Part shown: in pieces, positions 43,240 to 52,961 of the stretch
How positions within the stretch are numbered: position 1 is the first letter of the stretch
Layout: the number at the start of each line of letters is the position of its first letter
Source of the DNA: Leadbettera azotonutricia ZAS-9
GTDB taxonomy: Bacteria > Spirochaetota > Spirochaetia > Treponematales > Breznakiellaceae
Reading direction: 5' to 3'
Length of the DNA stretch: 64,000 nt
Assembly: GCF_000214355.1 (NCBI RefSeq)
Contig: NC_015577.1
Coordinates: 1,692,453 to 1,756,452 of the forward strand
Position numbers and translations under genes: made by a program
Notes under the pieces: generated by a model
What the model saw: the letters and a program-made list of their open reading frames with translations, nothing else
What the model was told of the DNA's origin: nothing
The model's database searches: none

Positions 43240-45285
43240 TTATATCTTTGCAAGCATTGCTGCTTCCCGTTCTTGCTCAAGCTTTGCTATACGCTGTTTG
43301 ATTTCAGCTTCTTTTTCTGCCTTGCACTTGGGGCATGAAAAATGTTCGCCCTTTAAATAGCCGTGAACCGGGCACACCGAGAATGTGGGCGATATGGTGA
43401 AGTAGGGGATGCGGTAACGGTGGGCGATGGATTTTACCAGGTCCCGGCAGGTGCGCCAGTCCTCGACAGCTTCGCCGAGGAAGGTGTGGAAAACTGTGCC
43501 CCCCGTGTAGGCAGCCTGGAGGTTTTCCTGGAGATCCAGTGCGTCGAAAATATCTTCGGTTTCCATAACCGGAAGCTGGGTGGAATTGGTGTAGTAGGGT
43601 TCATCGGTACCGGCAGTGATGATGCGGGGGAACTGTTCCCTGTCGTGTTTGGCAAGGCGGTACGAGGTGGACTCCGCCGGCGTGGCTTCAAGGTTGAAAA
43701 GCTCGCTGGTCTCCTCCTGGAAGTCTGCCAGTTTTTTGCGCATAAATTGCAATACTGCCAGGGCAAAATCGCGGCCCTTTTCGTCCGCAATGGTAAGATC
43801 GGGGTTCAGGAAATTTTTGATGCACTCGTTCATGCCCACAAGGCCGATGGTGTTGAAGTGGCTGTCAAGGTTTTTAAGGTAGCGTTTGGTATAGGGGAAG
43901 AGGCCGTTTTCCAAAAGCCGGGAAACCACCTTGCGTTTTATGAGGAGGCTTTCTTTCGCCAGGCCCATGAGCTTTTCAAGGCGGCGGTAAAAATCTTTTT
44001 CGTCTTTTGCAAGGAAGCCTATGCGAGGGAGGTTGATGGTAACTACCCCCACGGAACCGGTGAGTTCGTCGGAACCGAAAAGGCCGCCGCCGCGCTTCCG
44101 CAGTTCCCGCTTGTCAAGCTGGAGGCGGCAGCACATGCTCCGCACGTCAGAAGGGTCCAGGTCGGAATTGACGAAGTTCTGGAAGTAGGGGGTGCCGTAG
44201 CGGGAAGTCATTTCAAAGAGGAGCCGGGCGTTGTCGCTCTCCCAGTCAAAATCGGCAGTGATATTATAGGTGGGTATGGGGTACTGGAAGCCCCGGCCTT
44301 CGGCGTCGCCCGCAAGCATGAGCTCGATGAAGATGCGGTTTACCCGGTTCATTTCTTCCTGGCATTCGCCGTAGGTAAAATCGGTTTCCCTGCCCCCTAC
44401 CACGGCTTTTTTGTCCTTGAGGTCCGCGGGGCAGATCCAGTCCAGGGTGATGTTGGTAAAGGGCGCCTGGCTCCCCCAGCGGCTCGGGGTGTTCACGCCA
44501 AAGACAAAGCTTTGGAGGCACTGGGTAAGCTCCTTGTCGCTCAAATCATCAATTTTGACAAAGGGCGCCAGATAGGTGTCGAAGGAGGAGAAAGCCTGCG
44601 CCCCGGCCCATTCGTTCTGGAGGCAGCCCAGGAAATTCACGGCCTGCTGCATCAGGGTGCTGAGGTGTTTGGCAGGCTTGCTCGTGATCTTGTCCGCTAC
44701 GCCCCCGAGGCCCTCGGCGATGAGCTGCCGCAGGGACCAGCCCGCGCAGTAGCCCGAGAACATGGAAAGGTCGTGGATATGGAAATCCGCGTTCCTGTGG
44801 GCAGAGGCAATTTCTTCGGGGTAGATATTTTTGAGCCAGTAATTGGCGGTAATACTCCCGGAATTGTGGAGTATGAGGCCCCCCAGGGAATAGTTGACGT
44901 TGGCGTTTTCGTTGACCCGCCAGTCCGACTGCTTGAGGTAGCCGTCCATGGTGGAATCTATGTCCAGCATGAGTTTTTTGGCGTCCCTCATGGCCTCGTG
45001 CCTGGCACGGTAAAGTATGTAGGCTTTGGCGGCTGCTGTTTCCTTGCCTTCGATAAGGGCTGTTTCCACCAGATCCTGGATCTCCTCGATAGCCGGGATC
45101 GAATGGGGATGGCGGTCGCTCATCATCTCTTCGATGAGGAATTCCACCCTGGAGGTAATTGCCTCTTGCCTTTCCTCAGCCTTGACGCTTCCCACGGCAG
45201 CAAAGGCTTTGCCAATAGCGTTTTTTATCTTTTCGCGGTCATACTCCTCGATTTCGCCTGATCGCTTCACCACATTCTTAATCAA
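43240..45285 (-). CDS. nrdD: Anaerobic ribonucleoside-triphosphate reductase, large subunit
   Basis: 681 residues. N-terminal ATP-cone (VVKRSGEIEEYDREKIKNAI) for allosteric control, then the glycyl-radical enzyme barrel: GSITANYWLKNIYPEEIA, FSGYCAGWSLRQLIAEGLGG, FSSFDTYLAPFVKIDDLSD, SMCCRLQLDKREL with active-site cysteines, GSVGVVTINLPRIGFL. The end reads FSVCPVHGYLKGEHFSCPKC, a zinc site, followed by a charged helix and stop. The RxxGY glycyl-radical motif expected after the zinc site is absent and is found in the next gene. It reduces NTPs to dNTPs without oxygen. Confidence 0.95.
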   Translation of the reverse strand: MIKNVVKRSGEIEEYDREKIKNAIGKAFAAVGSVKAEERQEAITSRVEFLIEEMMSDRHPHSIPAIEEIQDLVETALIEGKETAAAKAYILYRARHEAMRDAKKLMLDIDSTMDGYLKQSDWRVNENANVNYSLGGLILHNSGSITANYWLKNIYPEEIASAHRNADFHIHDLSMFSGYCAGWSLRQLIAEGLGGVADKITSKPAKHLSTLMQQAVNFLGCLQNEWAGAQAFSSFDTYLAPFVKIDDLSDKELTQCLQSFVFGVNTPSRWGSQAPFTNITLDWICPADLKDKKAVVGGRETDFTYGECQEEMNRVNRIFIELMLAGDAEGRGFQYPIPTYNITADFDWESDNARLLFEMTSRYGTPYFQNFVNSDLDPSDVRSMCCRLQLDKRELRKRGGGLFGSDELTGSVGVVTINLPRIGFLAKDEKDFYRRLEKLMGLAKESLLIKRKVVSRLLENGLFPYTKRYLKNLDSHFNTIGLVGMNECIKNFLNPDLTIADEKGRDFALAVLQFMRKKLADFQEETSELFNLEATPAESTSYRLAKHDREQFPRIITAGTDEPYYTNSTQLPVMETEDIFDALDLQENLQAAYTGGTVFHTFLGEAVEDWRTCRDLVKSIAHRYRIPYFTISPTFSVCPVHGYLKGEHFSCPKCKAEKEAEIKQRIAKLEQEREAAMLAKI

Positions 45286-45290
45286 TTTTG

Positions 45291-45749
45291 CTAATCCTTC
45301 TCCATTTTCTGTATTTCGTGCACAAATTCGTCCAAATCTTCAAAATGCCGGTACACCGAGGCAAAACGAATGTAGGCTACCCTGTCCAAAGCCCTAAGCT
45401 TCTCCAAAACCAGGTCGCCTATCACCCCTGCGTCTATCTCATGGTTCACTTTGCCCAAAATGGCAGCCTGATCCTCGATTTCGTTGACCAGGCTTTCGAT
45501 GCCCATGGGCGAAACCGGGCGCTTTTCCACAGCCCGTTCCACGCCCCGCTCGATCTTGCGCCTGTCAAAAGGCTCCCGCCTTCCGTCCTTCTTTACCACC
45601 ATGAACTGCTTGTCCTCTATGCGTTCATAGCTGGTAAAGCGGTATCCGCAGGCATTGCATTCCCTGCGGCGCCGTATGGCGTCACCATTGGCCAGGGTCC
45701 TGGATTCTATCACTTTGTCGTCAAAATTGCCGCAATGAGGGCAGCGCAT
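45291..45749 (-). CDS. nrdR: Transcriptional repressor NrdR
   Basis: 152 residues. N-terminal zinc ribbon (MRCPHCGNFDDKVIESRTL with RRRECNACGYRF) and an ATP-cone (MVVKKDGRREPFDRRKIERG) that senses dATP/ATP. NrdR represses ribonucleotide reductase genes. AGGTGA lies six bases before the ATG at 45749. A matching NrdR box lies in its own promoter, so the operon nrdR-nrdD-(glycyl/thioredoxin)-nrdG is probably autoregulated. nrdD begins five bases after its stop. Confidence 0.97.
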   Translation of the reverse strand: MRCPHCGNFDDKVIESRTLANGDAIRRRRECNACGYRFTSYERIEDKQFMVVKKDGRREPFDRRKIERGVERAVEKRPVSPMGIESLVNEIEDQAAILGKVNHEIDAGVIGDLVLEKLRALDRVAYIRFASVYRHFEDLDEFVHEIQKMEKD

Positions 45750-45818
45750 CTAGTGTCACCTCATATATATCATCGGTATATAGCGCCGCACAGATAGCGG
45801 GTTTTTCTCAACCCTTTC

Positions 45819-45847
45819 AGCATAACACGCTATAGATTGTGTCGCAA
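45819..45847 (-). promoter_or_regulatory. nrd operon promoter with embedded NrdR box
   Basis: On the minus strand, TTGCGA (45847-45842) and TATGCT (45824-45819) with a 17-base spacer. The spacer region holds ACACAATCTATAGCGT (45842-45827), matching 14 of 16 positions of the NrdR-box consensus ACACWATATATWGTGT on its complement. Binding there would block RNA polymerase. I did not find a second box at the usual 31-32-base distance. Confidence 0.65.
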
Positions 45848-45968
45848 GAGGAAAAAGCCCGAATTTTCGAATTTCATATGAAATTATTAAAAAACGTAAG
45901 GGACTGCTATTTTAGGCATCTGGCGTTGTCCCGAGATATAGGCTATACTGCAAGCTCAAGGAGCACAT

Positions 45969-47303
45969 ATGGCTAAATTCGCATTTATCGGCGCCGGGAG
46001 CTTCGGCTTCACCAGGGGGTTGGTTAAGGATATCCTTTCTTTCGACGCCTTCAAGGATGCCACTATCGCACTCATGGACATCAATGACGAGAGGCTGGCG
46101 TACATCACCAGGGCAGTGGAAAAGATCATAAAGGCCGGGAACTATGCGGCCAAGGTCGTCTCCACCAAGAGCAGGGCGGAGGCCCTCGCAGGGGCCGACG
46201 GCGTGCTTTGCACCATACTTAACGGCGACGTGGACGTGTGGCGCTATGACATTGAAATCCCCAAGGAATTCGGGGTGGACATCAACGTGGGCGACACCCG
46301 GGGGCCTTCGGGCATATTCAGGGCCCTCCGCACCATCCCGGTGATGCTGGATATTTGCAAGGACATTGAAAAGTACTGCCCCAACGCAACCTTCCTCAAC
46401 TACACCAACCCCATGGCCATGCTTTGCCGTGCCATGCAAAGCAAATTCCCCAAATTGAGGATTTCGGGCCTCTGCCACAGCGTGCAGGGGACTGCGGAAA
46501 TGCTTGCCAAGTGGATAGGCGCCGACCCTGGCGACATCAGCTTTACCTGCGCCGGCATCAACCACCAGGCTTTTTACCTGGATTATCGCTGGAAGGGCGT
46601 CGACGCCTACCCCAGGATCAGGGAAGCCCTGAAAGACCCGAAAGTCTACAATGAGGAAATCGTGCGGAACGAGATGTACCTGCTCCTGGATTACTATCCT
46701 ACCGAATCTTCGGGGCACAACTCGGAATACAACGCATGGTTCCGCAAGCGGCCCGACCTGATTGAGAAATTCTGCATCCCGGGCACAGGGTGGAACCCCG
46801 GCGCCTATGCCTATATCCTCAAGGAATACGAGAACCGCAAGGGCACCTGGAAGAAGGATTGGGACGAATGGCTTGCGAACCCCGAGGTGGATCTGAAGCG
46901 GGGCCATGAATACGCGGCCTATATATTCAATGCCGTTTTCGGGGACAAGACCCTTTTCAAATTCAACGGGAATGTGCTGAACAAGGGTTTTATCGACAAC
47001 CTCCCCCAGGATGCCTGCGTGGAAGTGCCGGTGCTGGCTTCCCCCCACGGGCTTGAGGCCATCAAGGTGGGGAAGCTCCCCAACCAGCTCGCGGCCCTGG
47101 TGCATACCTCGGCAATCTGCGAGGAGCTTGCAGTGGACGGCTCCCTCACAGGGGATCCCCGCAAGGTGTACCAGGCCATTGCATTCGATCCCCTGACTTC
47201 GGCAGTCCTGGGCATACATGAAATCAAGGATATGACCGAAAAGATGCTCCTCCGGAACAAGGATTACCTTCCCCAATTTTCAACTTATACGGTTGGCAAA
47301 TAA
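45969..47303 (+). CDS. melA: Alpha-galactosidase, glycoside hydrolase family 4
   Basis: 444 residues. GH4 enzymes cleave glycosides by an NAD- and Mn-dependent redox mechanism in the cytoplasm. Seen here: Rossmann start [46 protein letters not shown], the metal and substrate motif [18 protein letters not shown] typical of Mel[11 protein letters not shown], and [20 protein letters not shown] near the end. AAGGAG five bases before the ATG; TATACT at 45944-45949 may be its -10. It begins a three-gene sugar cluster. Confidence 0.93.
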   Translation: MAKFAFIGAGSFGFTRGLVKDILSFDAFKDATIALMDINDERLAYITRAVEKIIKAGNYAAKVVSTKSRAEALAGADGVLCTILNGDVDVWRYDIEIPKEFGVDINVGDTRGPSGIFRALRTIPVMLDICKDIEKYCPNATFLNYTNPMAMLCRAMQSKFPKLRISGLCHSVQGTAEMLAKWIGADPGDISFTCAGINHQAFYLDYRWKGVDAYPRIREALKDPKVYNEEIVRNEMYLLLDYYPTESSGHNSEYNAWFRKRPDLIEKFCIPGTGWNPGAYAYILKEYENRKGTWKKDWDEWLANPEVDLKRGHEYAAYIFNAVFGDKTLFKFNGNVLNKGFIDNLPQDACVEVPVLASPHGLEAIKVGKLPNQLAALVHTSAICEELAVDGSLTGDPRKVYQAIAFDPLTSAVLGIHEIKDMTEKMLLRNKDYLPQFSTYTVGK

Positions 47304-47306
47304 AGG

Positions 47307-48440
47307 ATGAGGATAGGCGTAGATACCTTTGCCTGCGACAGCGGGAAATCGGCAGTTGGGTCATACCTGATACAGCTCCTCAAACGCATCCCTCCGTCGG
47401 GGGCGAATTATGAGCTTTTCGGCTATGATTATGACCGTTTTGCCTACAGCGAAGCGGCGCCGAATATGGAATTCATCCCCCGGTGCTCGGTGAATGGCAA
47501 GATCGCCAATTCACTGTGGCATATTTTCAAGTACCCCGAATTCGTGCAGAGCCGAGGCTGGGATGCTTGTTTTTTCCCTGCCGCCCATAAAAGGCTCCCC
47601 TATAAATCCCCATGCCCCTCCATCGGCGCTGTCCACGATATGGCAGCCTGGTGGGGTTCCCACAAAACCCGACAGCAGCTTGACGTGGTAATCCGCATGA
47701 TGCTCCCCAACTCGCTGCGCCATCTTGACCGGATTATAGCGGTTTCGCAGTGGGTCAAGGAGGAGCTTGTGGAGCATGCGGGGGTAAAGGAATCCCGCAT
47801 CGAGGTAGTGCCCAACGGCATTGATCTTGCTGCCTTTCATCCCCGCCCCAGGGGCGAGGAAAGCGTAGTCCTCATCCAGCCTTTCAGCTTCAGGCGGCCC
47901 TATGTGCTCTATGCATCCCGCCTGGAGCATCCCCTTAAAAACCACGTGCGCCTTATCAAAGCCTTTGGCATTTTCAAGGAAAGGACCAAATACCCCCACA
48001 GGCTGGTGCTTGCTGGCGCGGACAGCCACGGAGCCGAAGCGATTAAGAAAGCGGCGTCAGAAAGCAAATACCGGAACGACATATTTTTTACCGGACATTT
48101 CCCCTCGTCAAGCCTCCCGGAACTTTACGCCGGCGCCGACATGGTAGTCATGCCCTCCATGCACGAAGGCTTCGGCATGGGCGTCCTCGAAGCCATGGCG
48201 TCAGGGGTTCCTGTGGTCTGCGCCAGGGCAGCATCCCTTCCCGAAACCGCCGAGCACGCGGCCCTTTATTTTGATCCCTTGCTGGTCGAGGATATGGCTG
48301 ACCGCATGGTTACCATGACCACCAACCGCGACATCTATCGCGAAAGCGTGCGCCTTGGCCTGGAGCGTGCTCAGAATTTTTCCTGGGATCGCTGCGCCGA
48401 GAAGACTTTGCAGATTATTCAGGATACTGCAGGGCATTGA
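47307..48440 (+). CDS. Glycosyltransferase family 4 (GT-B fold)
   Basis: 377 residues. It transfers a sugar from a nucleotide donor. The N-terminal half is a GT4 acceptor domain (RIGVDTFACDSGKSAVGSYL, SIGAVHDMAAWWGSHKTRQQ). The donor half carries RIEVVPNGIDLAAFHPRP, VLYASRLEHPLKNHVRLIKA, and the EX7E motif MPSMHEGFGMGVLEAMASG. No membrane segment. It starts three bases after the alpha-galactosidase stop, so it is co-transcribed. The acceptor is unknown; a cell-surface glycan or glycolipid is the usual role. Confidence 0.9.
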   Translation: MRIGVDTFACDSGKSAVGSYLIQLLKRIPPSGANYELFGYDYDRFAYSEAAPNMEFIPRCSVNGKIANSLWHIFKYPEFVQSRGWDACFFPAAHKRLPYKSPCPSIGAVHDMAAWWGSHKTRQQLDVVIRMMLPNSLRHLDRIIAVSQWVKEELVEHAGVKESRIEVVPNGIDLAAFHPRPRGEESVVLIQPFSFRRPYVLYASRLEHPLKNHVRLIKAFGIFKERTKYPHRLVLAGADSHGAEAIKKAASESKYRNDIFFTGHFPSSSLPELYAGADMVVMPSMHEGFGMGVLEAMASGVPVVCARAASLPETAEHAALYFDPLLVEDMADRMVTMTTNRDIYRESVRLGLERAQNFSWDRCAEKTLQIIQDTAGH

Positions 48441-48453
48441 CGGGAGGTTCAAG

Positions 48454-49482
48454 GTGAGACTTCATGACCGCAAACCGGATATCGAAAACCTCTACAAGGT
48501 TTTAAGAAAGGAGAAGCCCCCGCGGCCGACCCTTTTCGAGCTTTTTATGAACCGCCCCCTTTACGAAAGGCTTGCCGGGAGGGAACTTCCCAAAACAGGG
48601 GACCCTGCCCTGGAAAATCTGAAGCTCGTGGTGGAAGCTTACGCGGCCGCAGGCTACGATTATGCCACTGCCCACGGAAGCGATTTCTTTTTCGATTCCA
48701 ACCGCCGCCAGGAAAAAAAGACCATATCCCTTAACGAAGGTTTTGTCATTGCCGACGAAGCCTCTTATGAATCCTACAAATGGCCCGAACCGGAGGATTT
48801 TGATTTCTCCCGGCTCGAAAAAATACGCCCTTTTCTCCCCGAAGGCATGAAGCTCATGTGCATGGGCCCCGGCGGGGTGCTTGAGAATGTCATCACCCTC
48901 ACCGGGTACGACAACCTCTGCCTCATGCTCTATGACAGCCCCGATCTGGTCAAGGCAATTTTCGATCATGTCGGGGAGCGGCTCCTCAAATACTACGAGA
49001 TTGCCCTGCAGTACGATACCGTGGGCCTCCTCATGTCCAACGACGATTGGGGCTTCAAGACCCAGACCTTCCTCGCCCCCGAGGACATGCGGAAGTACGT
49101 TTTCCCCTGGCACAAAAAATATGTTGACCTGGCACACAAACACAATATACCCGCAGCCCTCCATTCCTGCGGTTACTTCGGCGAAGTAATGGAAGACACC
49201 ATTGCGTACATGGGCTTCGACGGCAAGCACTCCTACGAGGACACCATCCTTCCGGTGGAGGATTCCTACGAAAAGTGGCAGGGTCGCATCGCCATCCTTG
49301 GGGGCATAGGCGTCGATTTCGTGATTCAGAAATCCGAGGAAGAGATTACCGCCCGCTGCAGGGCCATGCTCCAGCGCGCCGAGGGCAGGGGAGGCTACGC
49401 CCTGGGCACAGGCAACAGCGTTCCGGAATATATACCCCAGGATCATTTTATTGCCCTGCTTAAATCGGCGCTGGAGTATTAG
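48454..49482 (+). CDS. Uroporphyrinogen-decarboxylase-fold protein
   Basis: 342 residues from GTG 48454, with GGGAGG six bases upstream; a longer in-frame start lies inside the glycosyltransferase gene. It shows the UroD/MtaA-fold outline used by methyltransferases and related enzymes: RPTLFELFMNRPLYERLAGR, LMCMGPGGVLENVITLTGY, MSNDDWGFKTQTFLAPEDMR, ALHSCGYFGEVMEDTIAYMG, ILGGIGVDFVIQKSEEE. Histidine and cysteine in LHSCGYF are typical zinc ligands of the methyltransferase branch. No haem genes are near, so haem synthesis is unlikely. It may act on a methylated or sugar-derived compound. Confidence 0.85.
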   Translation: MRLHDRKPDIENLYKVLRKEKPPRPTLFELFMNRPLYERLAGRELPKTGDPALENLKLVVEAYAAAGYDYATAHGSDFFFDSNRRQEKKTISLNEGFVIADEASYESYKWPEPEDFDFSRLEKIRPFLPEGMKLMCMGPGGVLENVITLTGYDNLCLMLYDSPDLVKAIFDHVGERLLKYYEIALQYDTVGLLMSNDDWGFKTQTFLAPEDMRKYVFPWHKKYVDLAHKHNIPAALHSCGYFGEVMEDTIAYMGFDGKHSYEDTILPVEDSYEKWQGRIAILGGIGVDFVIQKSEEEITARCRAMLQRAEGRGGYALGTGNSVPEYIPQDHFIALLKSALEY

Positions 49483-49559
49483 AGCCTGTGCATCCTAATG
49501 GGCGGAAAAGTTCGATTTGCTCTGCTGTTCGAGCTGGTTCTTCCTGAGCATTTTATTGA

Positions 49560-50404
49560 GGATACGGTAAAGGTCATTTCGGTCTTGTCGTGGGTGCCAT
49601 TGCCGCCCATAATGCCGGTATCATCGAATTCTGCTCCTTTGAAGCCGGAAGCATAAAAGCGCATTTGGATAATATGTCTTCGGAGCCAATGCAAATCCTT
49701 CTTGGCGGCATTTGCGGACATAACGGCGGATATATTTTCTGCTGCAGGGTATATGCTATCAAGCTTAATGCTGAAAACATGAACGAATCGGATCTTTCAT
49801 GGTCTTTGGCAGGCGGAATCGCGGGCCTCAATTATTCATACGCCTCGATAAAGCACTGTTATTCTGCCCCCGGCGGCAATACCCCGCAAACCAGTGTTAT
49901 AGAAAGTTCCGTAGTATCCACCGGGTCGGGCAATATTAGTATGTCCGGTGGTATTGCCGGCATGTCTTCCAGCGCCTGGATCGTTAACTGCTGGAGCAGC
50001 GCAAAAATTGTATCCGATCCTTTATCTGGCGCAGGAGGCGGCATAGCTGCATTTTTGTCCACGCCCAATATTATCCAAAAATGCGTCGCCCTGAACGATG
50101 AAATTTCCGGGAAAGTCCTGGGGAGAATTGTCGGGGCAAACATAAGCGGCGAAGTTTCAACTATTACCGAGGTCTTCGGTAATAAGAATATGATCCTGAG
50201 CCCTGGATCAAATACCAGCGGGGGAATTAATTCTCCCCTGGTATCAATTGCGGACCGGAAAAAATATTACTGGTAGTATACTACCGGAGGGTGGCAGCTA
50301 GTGCATCCCGACTTTTTGGAGACCGCTAAACCTGAGAGAAACCCCTGGGTATGGTATGAAACCGATCTGGTGCCCTACCTTTATTGGGAACCTGTTTGGC
50401 AATG
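49560..50404 (+). pseudogene. Remnant of a GLUG-type repeat surface protein
   Basis: An open frame begins after a stop at 49557-49559 with no true start (GYGKGHFGLVVGAIAAHNAG) and runs to TAG 50274-50276. Glycine-rich units (LLGGICGHNGGYIF, AGGIAGLNYSYASIKHCYS, SGGIAGMSSSAWIVNCWSS) resemble GLUG motifs of secreted adhesin-like proteins. After the TAG the same frame continues with GGWQLVHPDFLETAKPERNP and WVWYETDLVPYLYWEPVWQ before TGA, the typical C-terminus of such proteins. It has therefore lost its 5' end and signal peptide and gained an in-frame stop. Positions 49483-49559 hold no gene that I can support. Confidence 0.6.
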
Positions 50405-50427
50405 AACTTTGCCATGGAGATAATTTT

Positions 50428-50729
50428 ATGAACAAATTAGGTATTTTTTGCATGTTGGTTATTCTTTCACTGCCTGTCCATGCCCAGACCGGCGTGCAAT
50501 TCAATTGGTCTCTTGCCCTTTTGAATCAAAGAAACAATTCTTCAATCTCAATTGAAAAACCTGTTCCCATGAAATGTACGCATTACGGCGGGATATCTCC
50601 CGCCTTGACGAGAAGCCCGAACAGCCTGTCTATATGGGAGGTACTTTTCGGGGAACCGACTTTTCCATAGAGGGCATTATGTTTTCAGGCGTCGATGTTT
50701 ATGTCAAAACAGTCAGCATCAGCCATTAA
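50428..50729 (+). pseudogene. Small secreted protein gene with a frameshift
   Basis: ATG 50428 opens a signal peptide (LGIFCMLVILSLPVHA, cleavage before QTG) and about 30 further residues (VQFNWSLALLNQRNNSSISI). Around 50560-50585 the sensible sequence moves to the next frame: MYALRRDISRLDEKPEQPVY, then MGGTFRGTDFSIEGIMFSG and VDVYVKTVSISH, ending TAA at 50727-50729. Joined, it would be an exported protein of about 100 residues. Family not recognised. It sits in the same decayed stretch as the GLUG remnant. Confidence 0.5.
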
Positions 50730-50746
50730 ATCAAGCCAAATCACAT

Positions 50747-52831
50747 TCACCGGCTGCGTATCTTAAAGGGATTAATCGATTTTTCCAGGTTTTCTACGCC
50801 GTATTTGATGTTATCGGCACCCATCACCATGGCCTCGGAATTTCCCGACAGGGACTTGGCGCCAACGTCGCACTTGCTGACTTTCTCGTCCACCTCGCCG
50901 CTCAGTGCAGTGAGATCCCGGCAGGCTGCCGCAGCTTCCGCAGCGCCGGCCTTCATGGCGGCCGCGCCTTCTTCCACATTCCGCGTGATGGCATTGATGG
51001 CCTCAATCGACGAAAGAAGCTGCCCCGAGCCTATGCTCTGCTCTTCGGTGGCGTTTTTCAGATTATCCGTAACTTCCTCGACCTGGTGTATCATATCGAT
51101 CATGCCGTCAAAGGATTCCACTACATGGAAGGCGCTTTCAGCAATTTCCTTGATATGCTTCTGTATGGAAACAAGAGCCTCTTTTGAACTTTTGGATTGC
51201 CGGGCCGTGGTCTCGGCAAGCTTGCGTATTTCCTGGGCCACAACGGCAAAACCCCTGCCTGCCTCGCCGGCATGGGCCGCCTCGATGGCGGCGTTCATGG
51301 AGAGTAGGTTGGTCTGGGTAGCCACATTGGCAATCACCTGGTTCATTTCGACAAGGGAAAGGGATTCTTTTTCCACCGTCCGTGCCGCTTCAGCGGTTTC
51401 GGAAAGGCGCTTCTTTTGTTCTTCCGAGGAATTCACCAGTTCGATGATGCGGTTGTTTGCCTGGGTGGTGCTGTTCTCTATCGAATGAATATTGGCCACC
51501 ATTTCCTCAATGGCCGACGAGGCGCCGGAAATCTGGCTCACCTGATCCCGTATTTTCCTGTCAAGGTTTTCGATACCGTTCATTACGCCGGTAACCGACA
51601 CCTCGGTTTTTGCAATGGAGTGGTTCTCGCGTTCAACATTGCTGCGTATCTGATTCACCTCTCCGGTTACGGCGGCAATGGTTCCCTTTGTTTCAACAAC
51701 AGAGTCCGCCAGATCTTCGGCAACCTTGCGGAGACTTGAGGCGGAGTCCTTGATTTCCCACATGAGAGTACTGATACCATTAGCGAAACTGTTAAAACCG
51801 CCTGAAAGGGCAGATGCTTCCAGGGAAGAAAAATCGGGAGACGAAACGGTAAGATCCCCGGAGGAAATCGCGCTGAAAGAAACCACAAGCTGCCTGAAAG
51901 GCCGTGTAAGGATGGTAGTTATAAAAACGGCAATCGCGCTTGCCACGAGGGCGAGAATCAGAACCGCGACAATAACGATCCTCAAAAGCCTCAGAGCAGT
52001 GGCGCGGAGGGAGGTGAGTGATCCGATAGAAACCAGGAACCATTCGGTCCCTGCCACTGGGGAAGAACTGATATATTCGTTGCTATGGAAAGAGACCGTC
52101 TGCGAAGCGGAGAATATTTCGTTTCTGTTAAGGTCTTTGATTTCGTCAAAGATGTTTTTTTCAAGCACATAATCCGCATTTTCATGCACAATGTATATTC
52201 CCGATGAGTCGATAAGCACTGTGCTGCCGTCTTCGGTAATTTTCCTCGACGTTACAATCTCCGATATGATATCAAGAAAAACATCCACCGCCATGACCCC
52301 GGTGATTTTTCCCGCTGAATCAGCGGCTGTTTTGGAGACGGTAATGACCGTGCGGTGGGTTTCTGCGTCAACATAGGGGTCAACCAGGACTGTGGTTCCC
52401 GGTTTTGCCATAGCCGCCTTGTACCAGGGCCGGTCCGGCGGGTCCCAATCGGAGTCAGGAACCCAGCCCCCGGCATCGATATAATAACCATTGGGGGCAT
52501 ACATGGATTCCAATGTGCCGTAGTAAAGATCAAAAACATCAGGCACAGTTTCCATTATATTAACCATCATGTCATTCATGATTTCATGATCATCAATGTT
52601 ATTGACAATGGCCGCAGTATTGGTAACCATATCCGTGAAGGGAGTGATAGCATGCAGCAAATCCGCATTAAGATATTGCATGGTAACGGAAGCAACACTT
52701 TTAATATTGTCTTCTGTCATGCGGCTGATATTGTTCATGAAAATTGCCGTTATGGCGGCGGATATGATCAATACAAGGCTAAGGCACAGAATCGAAATCT
52801 GCACAACCAAAGGAAAATGTCCTTTCTTCAT
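50747..52831 (-). CDS. Methyl-accepting chemotaxis protein
   Basis: 694 residues from ATG 52831, chosen because AAAGGAG lies six bases upstream. Transmembrane helix 1 at about 5-33 ([20 protein letters not shown]), a periplasmic dCache sensor domain (about 35-280, [29 protein letters not shown]), transmembrane helix 2 ([20 protein letters not shown]), HAMP, and a long coiled-coil signalling domain with the conserved hairpin tip [20 protein letters not shown]. It senses small molecules outside and drives the CheA pathway. No pentapeptide tether is present. Single gene, divergent from the FMN reductase. Confidence 0.95.
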   Translation of the reverse strand: MKKGHFPLVVQISILCLSLVLIISAAITAIFMNNISRMTEDNIKSVASVTMQYLNADLLHAITPFTDMVTNTAAIVNNIDDHEIMNDMMVNIMETVPDVFDLYYGTLESMYAPNGYYIDAGGWVPDSDWDPPDRPWYKAAMAKPGTTVLVDPYVDAETHRTVITVSKTAADSAGKITGVMAVDVFLDIISEIVTSRKITEDGSTVLIDSSGIYIVHENADYVLEKNIFDEIKDLNRNEIFSASQTVSFHSNEYISSSPVAGTEWFLVSIGSLTSLRATALRLLRIVIVAVLILALVASAIAVFITTILTRPFRQLVVSFSAISSGDLTVSSPDFSSLEASALSGGFNSFANGISTLMWEIKDSASSLRKVAEDLADSVVETKGTIAAVTGEVNQIRSNVERENHSIAKTEVSVTGVMNGIENLDRKIRDQVSQISGASSAIEEMVANIHSIENSTTQANNRIIELVNSSEEQKKRLSETAEAARTVEKESLSLVEMNQVIANVATQTNLLSMNAAIEAAHAGEAGRGFAVVAQEIRKLAETTARQSKSSKEALVSIQKHIKEIAESAFHVVESFDGMIDMIHQVEEVTDNLKNATEEQSIGSGQLLSSIEAINAITRNVEEGAAAMKAGAAEAAAACRDLTALSGEVDEKVSKCDVGAKSLSGNSEAMVMGADNIKYGVENLEKSINPFKIRSR

Positions 52832-52927
52832 ACCCGCTCCTTTCAACAGTCCAACGCCCAAGACTACATCCTGAATATAGCAGTATCGTACGGAAATGTC
52901 GAGTGGCACACCGTATTCCACTGCCTT

Positions 52928-52956
52928 TTGACTTTATCCATCCCCCGGCTTATACT
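52928..52956 (+). promoter_or_regulatory. Near-consensus promoter, leaderless geometry
   Basis: TTGACT (52928-52933) and TATACT (52951-52956), spacer 17. The expected start, six to seven bases after the -10, coincides with the A of the ATG at 52962. No ribosome site exists. Confidence 0.7.
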
Positions 52957-52961
52957 AAAGC

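Noticed and set aside
43363-45261. Long plus-strand open frame of 632 codons
   Set aside because: It lies entirely antisense to nrdD, whose family is certain. Its translation has no recognisable domain and the skewed composition of a GC-rich third-position shadow.
45773-45788. Possible second NrdR box
   Set aside because: Only about 8 of 16 positions match and the spacing to the good box is 54 bases rather than 31-32.
45912-47276. Minus-strand frame of 454 codons
   Set aside because: Antisense to the GH4 alpha-galactosidase. It is histidine/valine-rich with no motifs, as expected for a complementary-strand shadow.
49494-49590. Short minus-strand stretch reading RQDRNDLYRILNKMLRKNQL
   Set aside because: It looks somewhat like the end of a gene but is only about 30 codons with no start and overlaps the GLUG remnant; too little to call.
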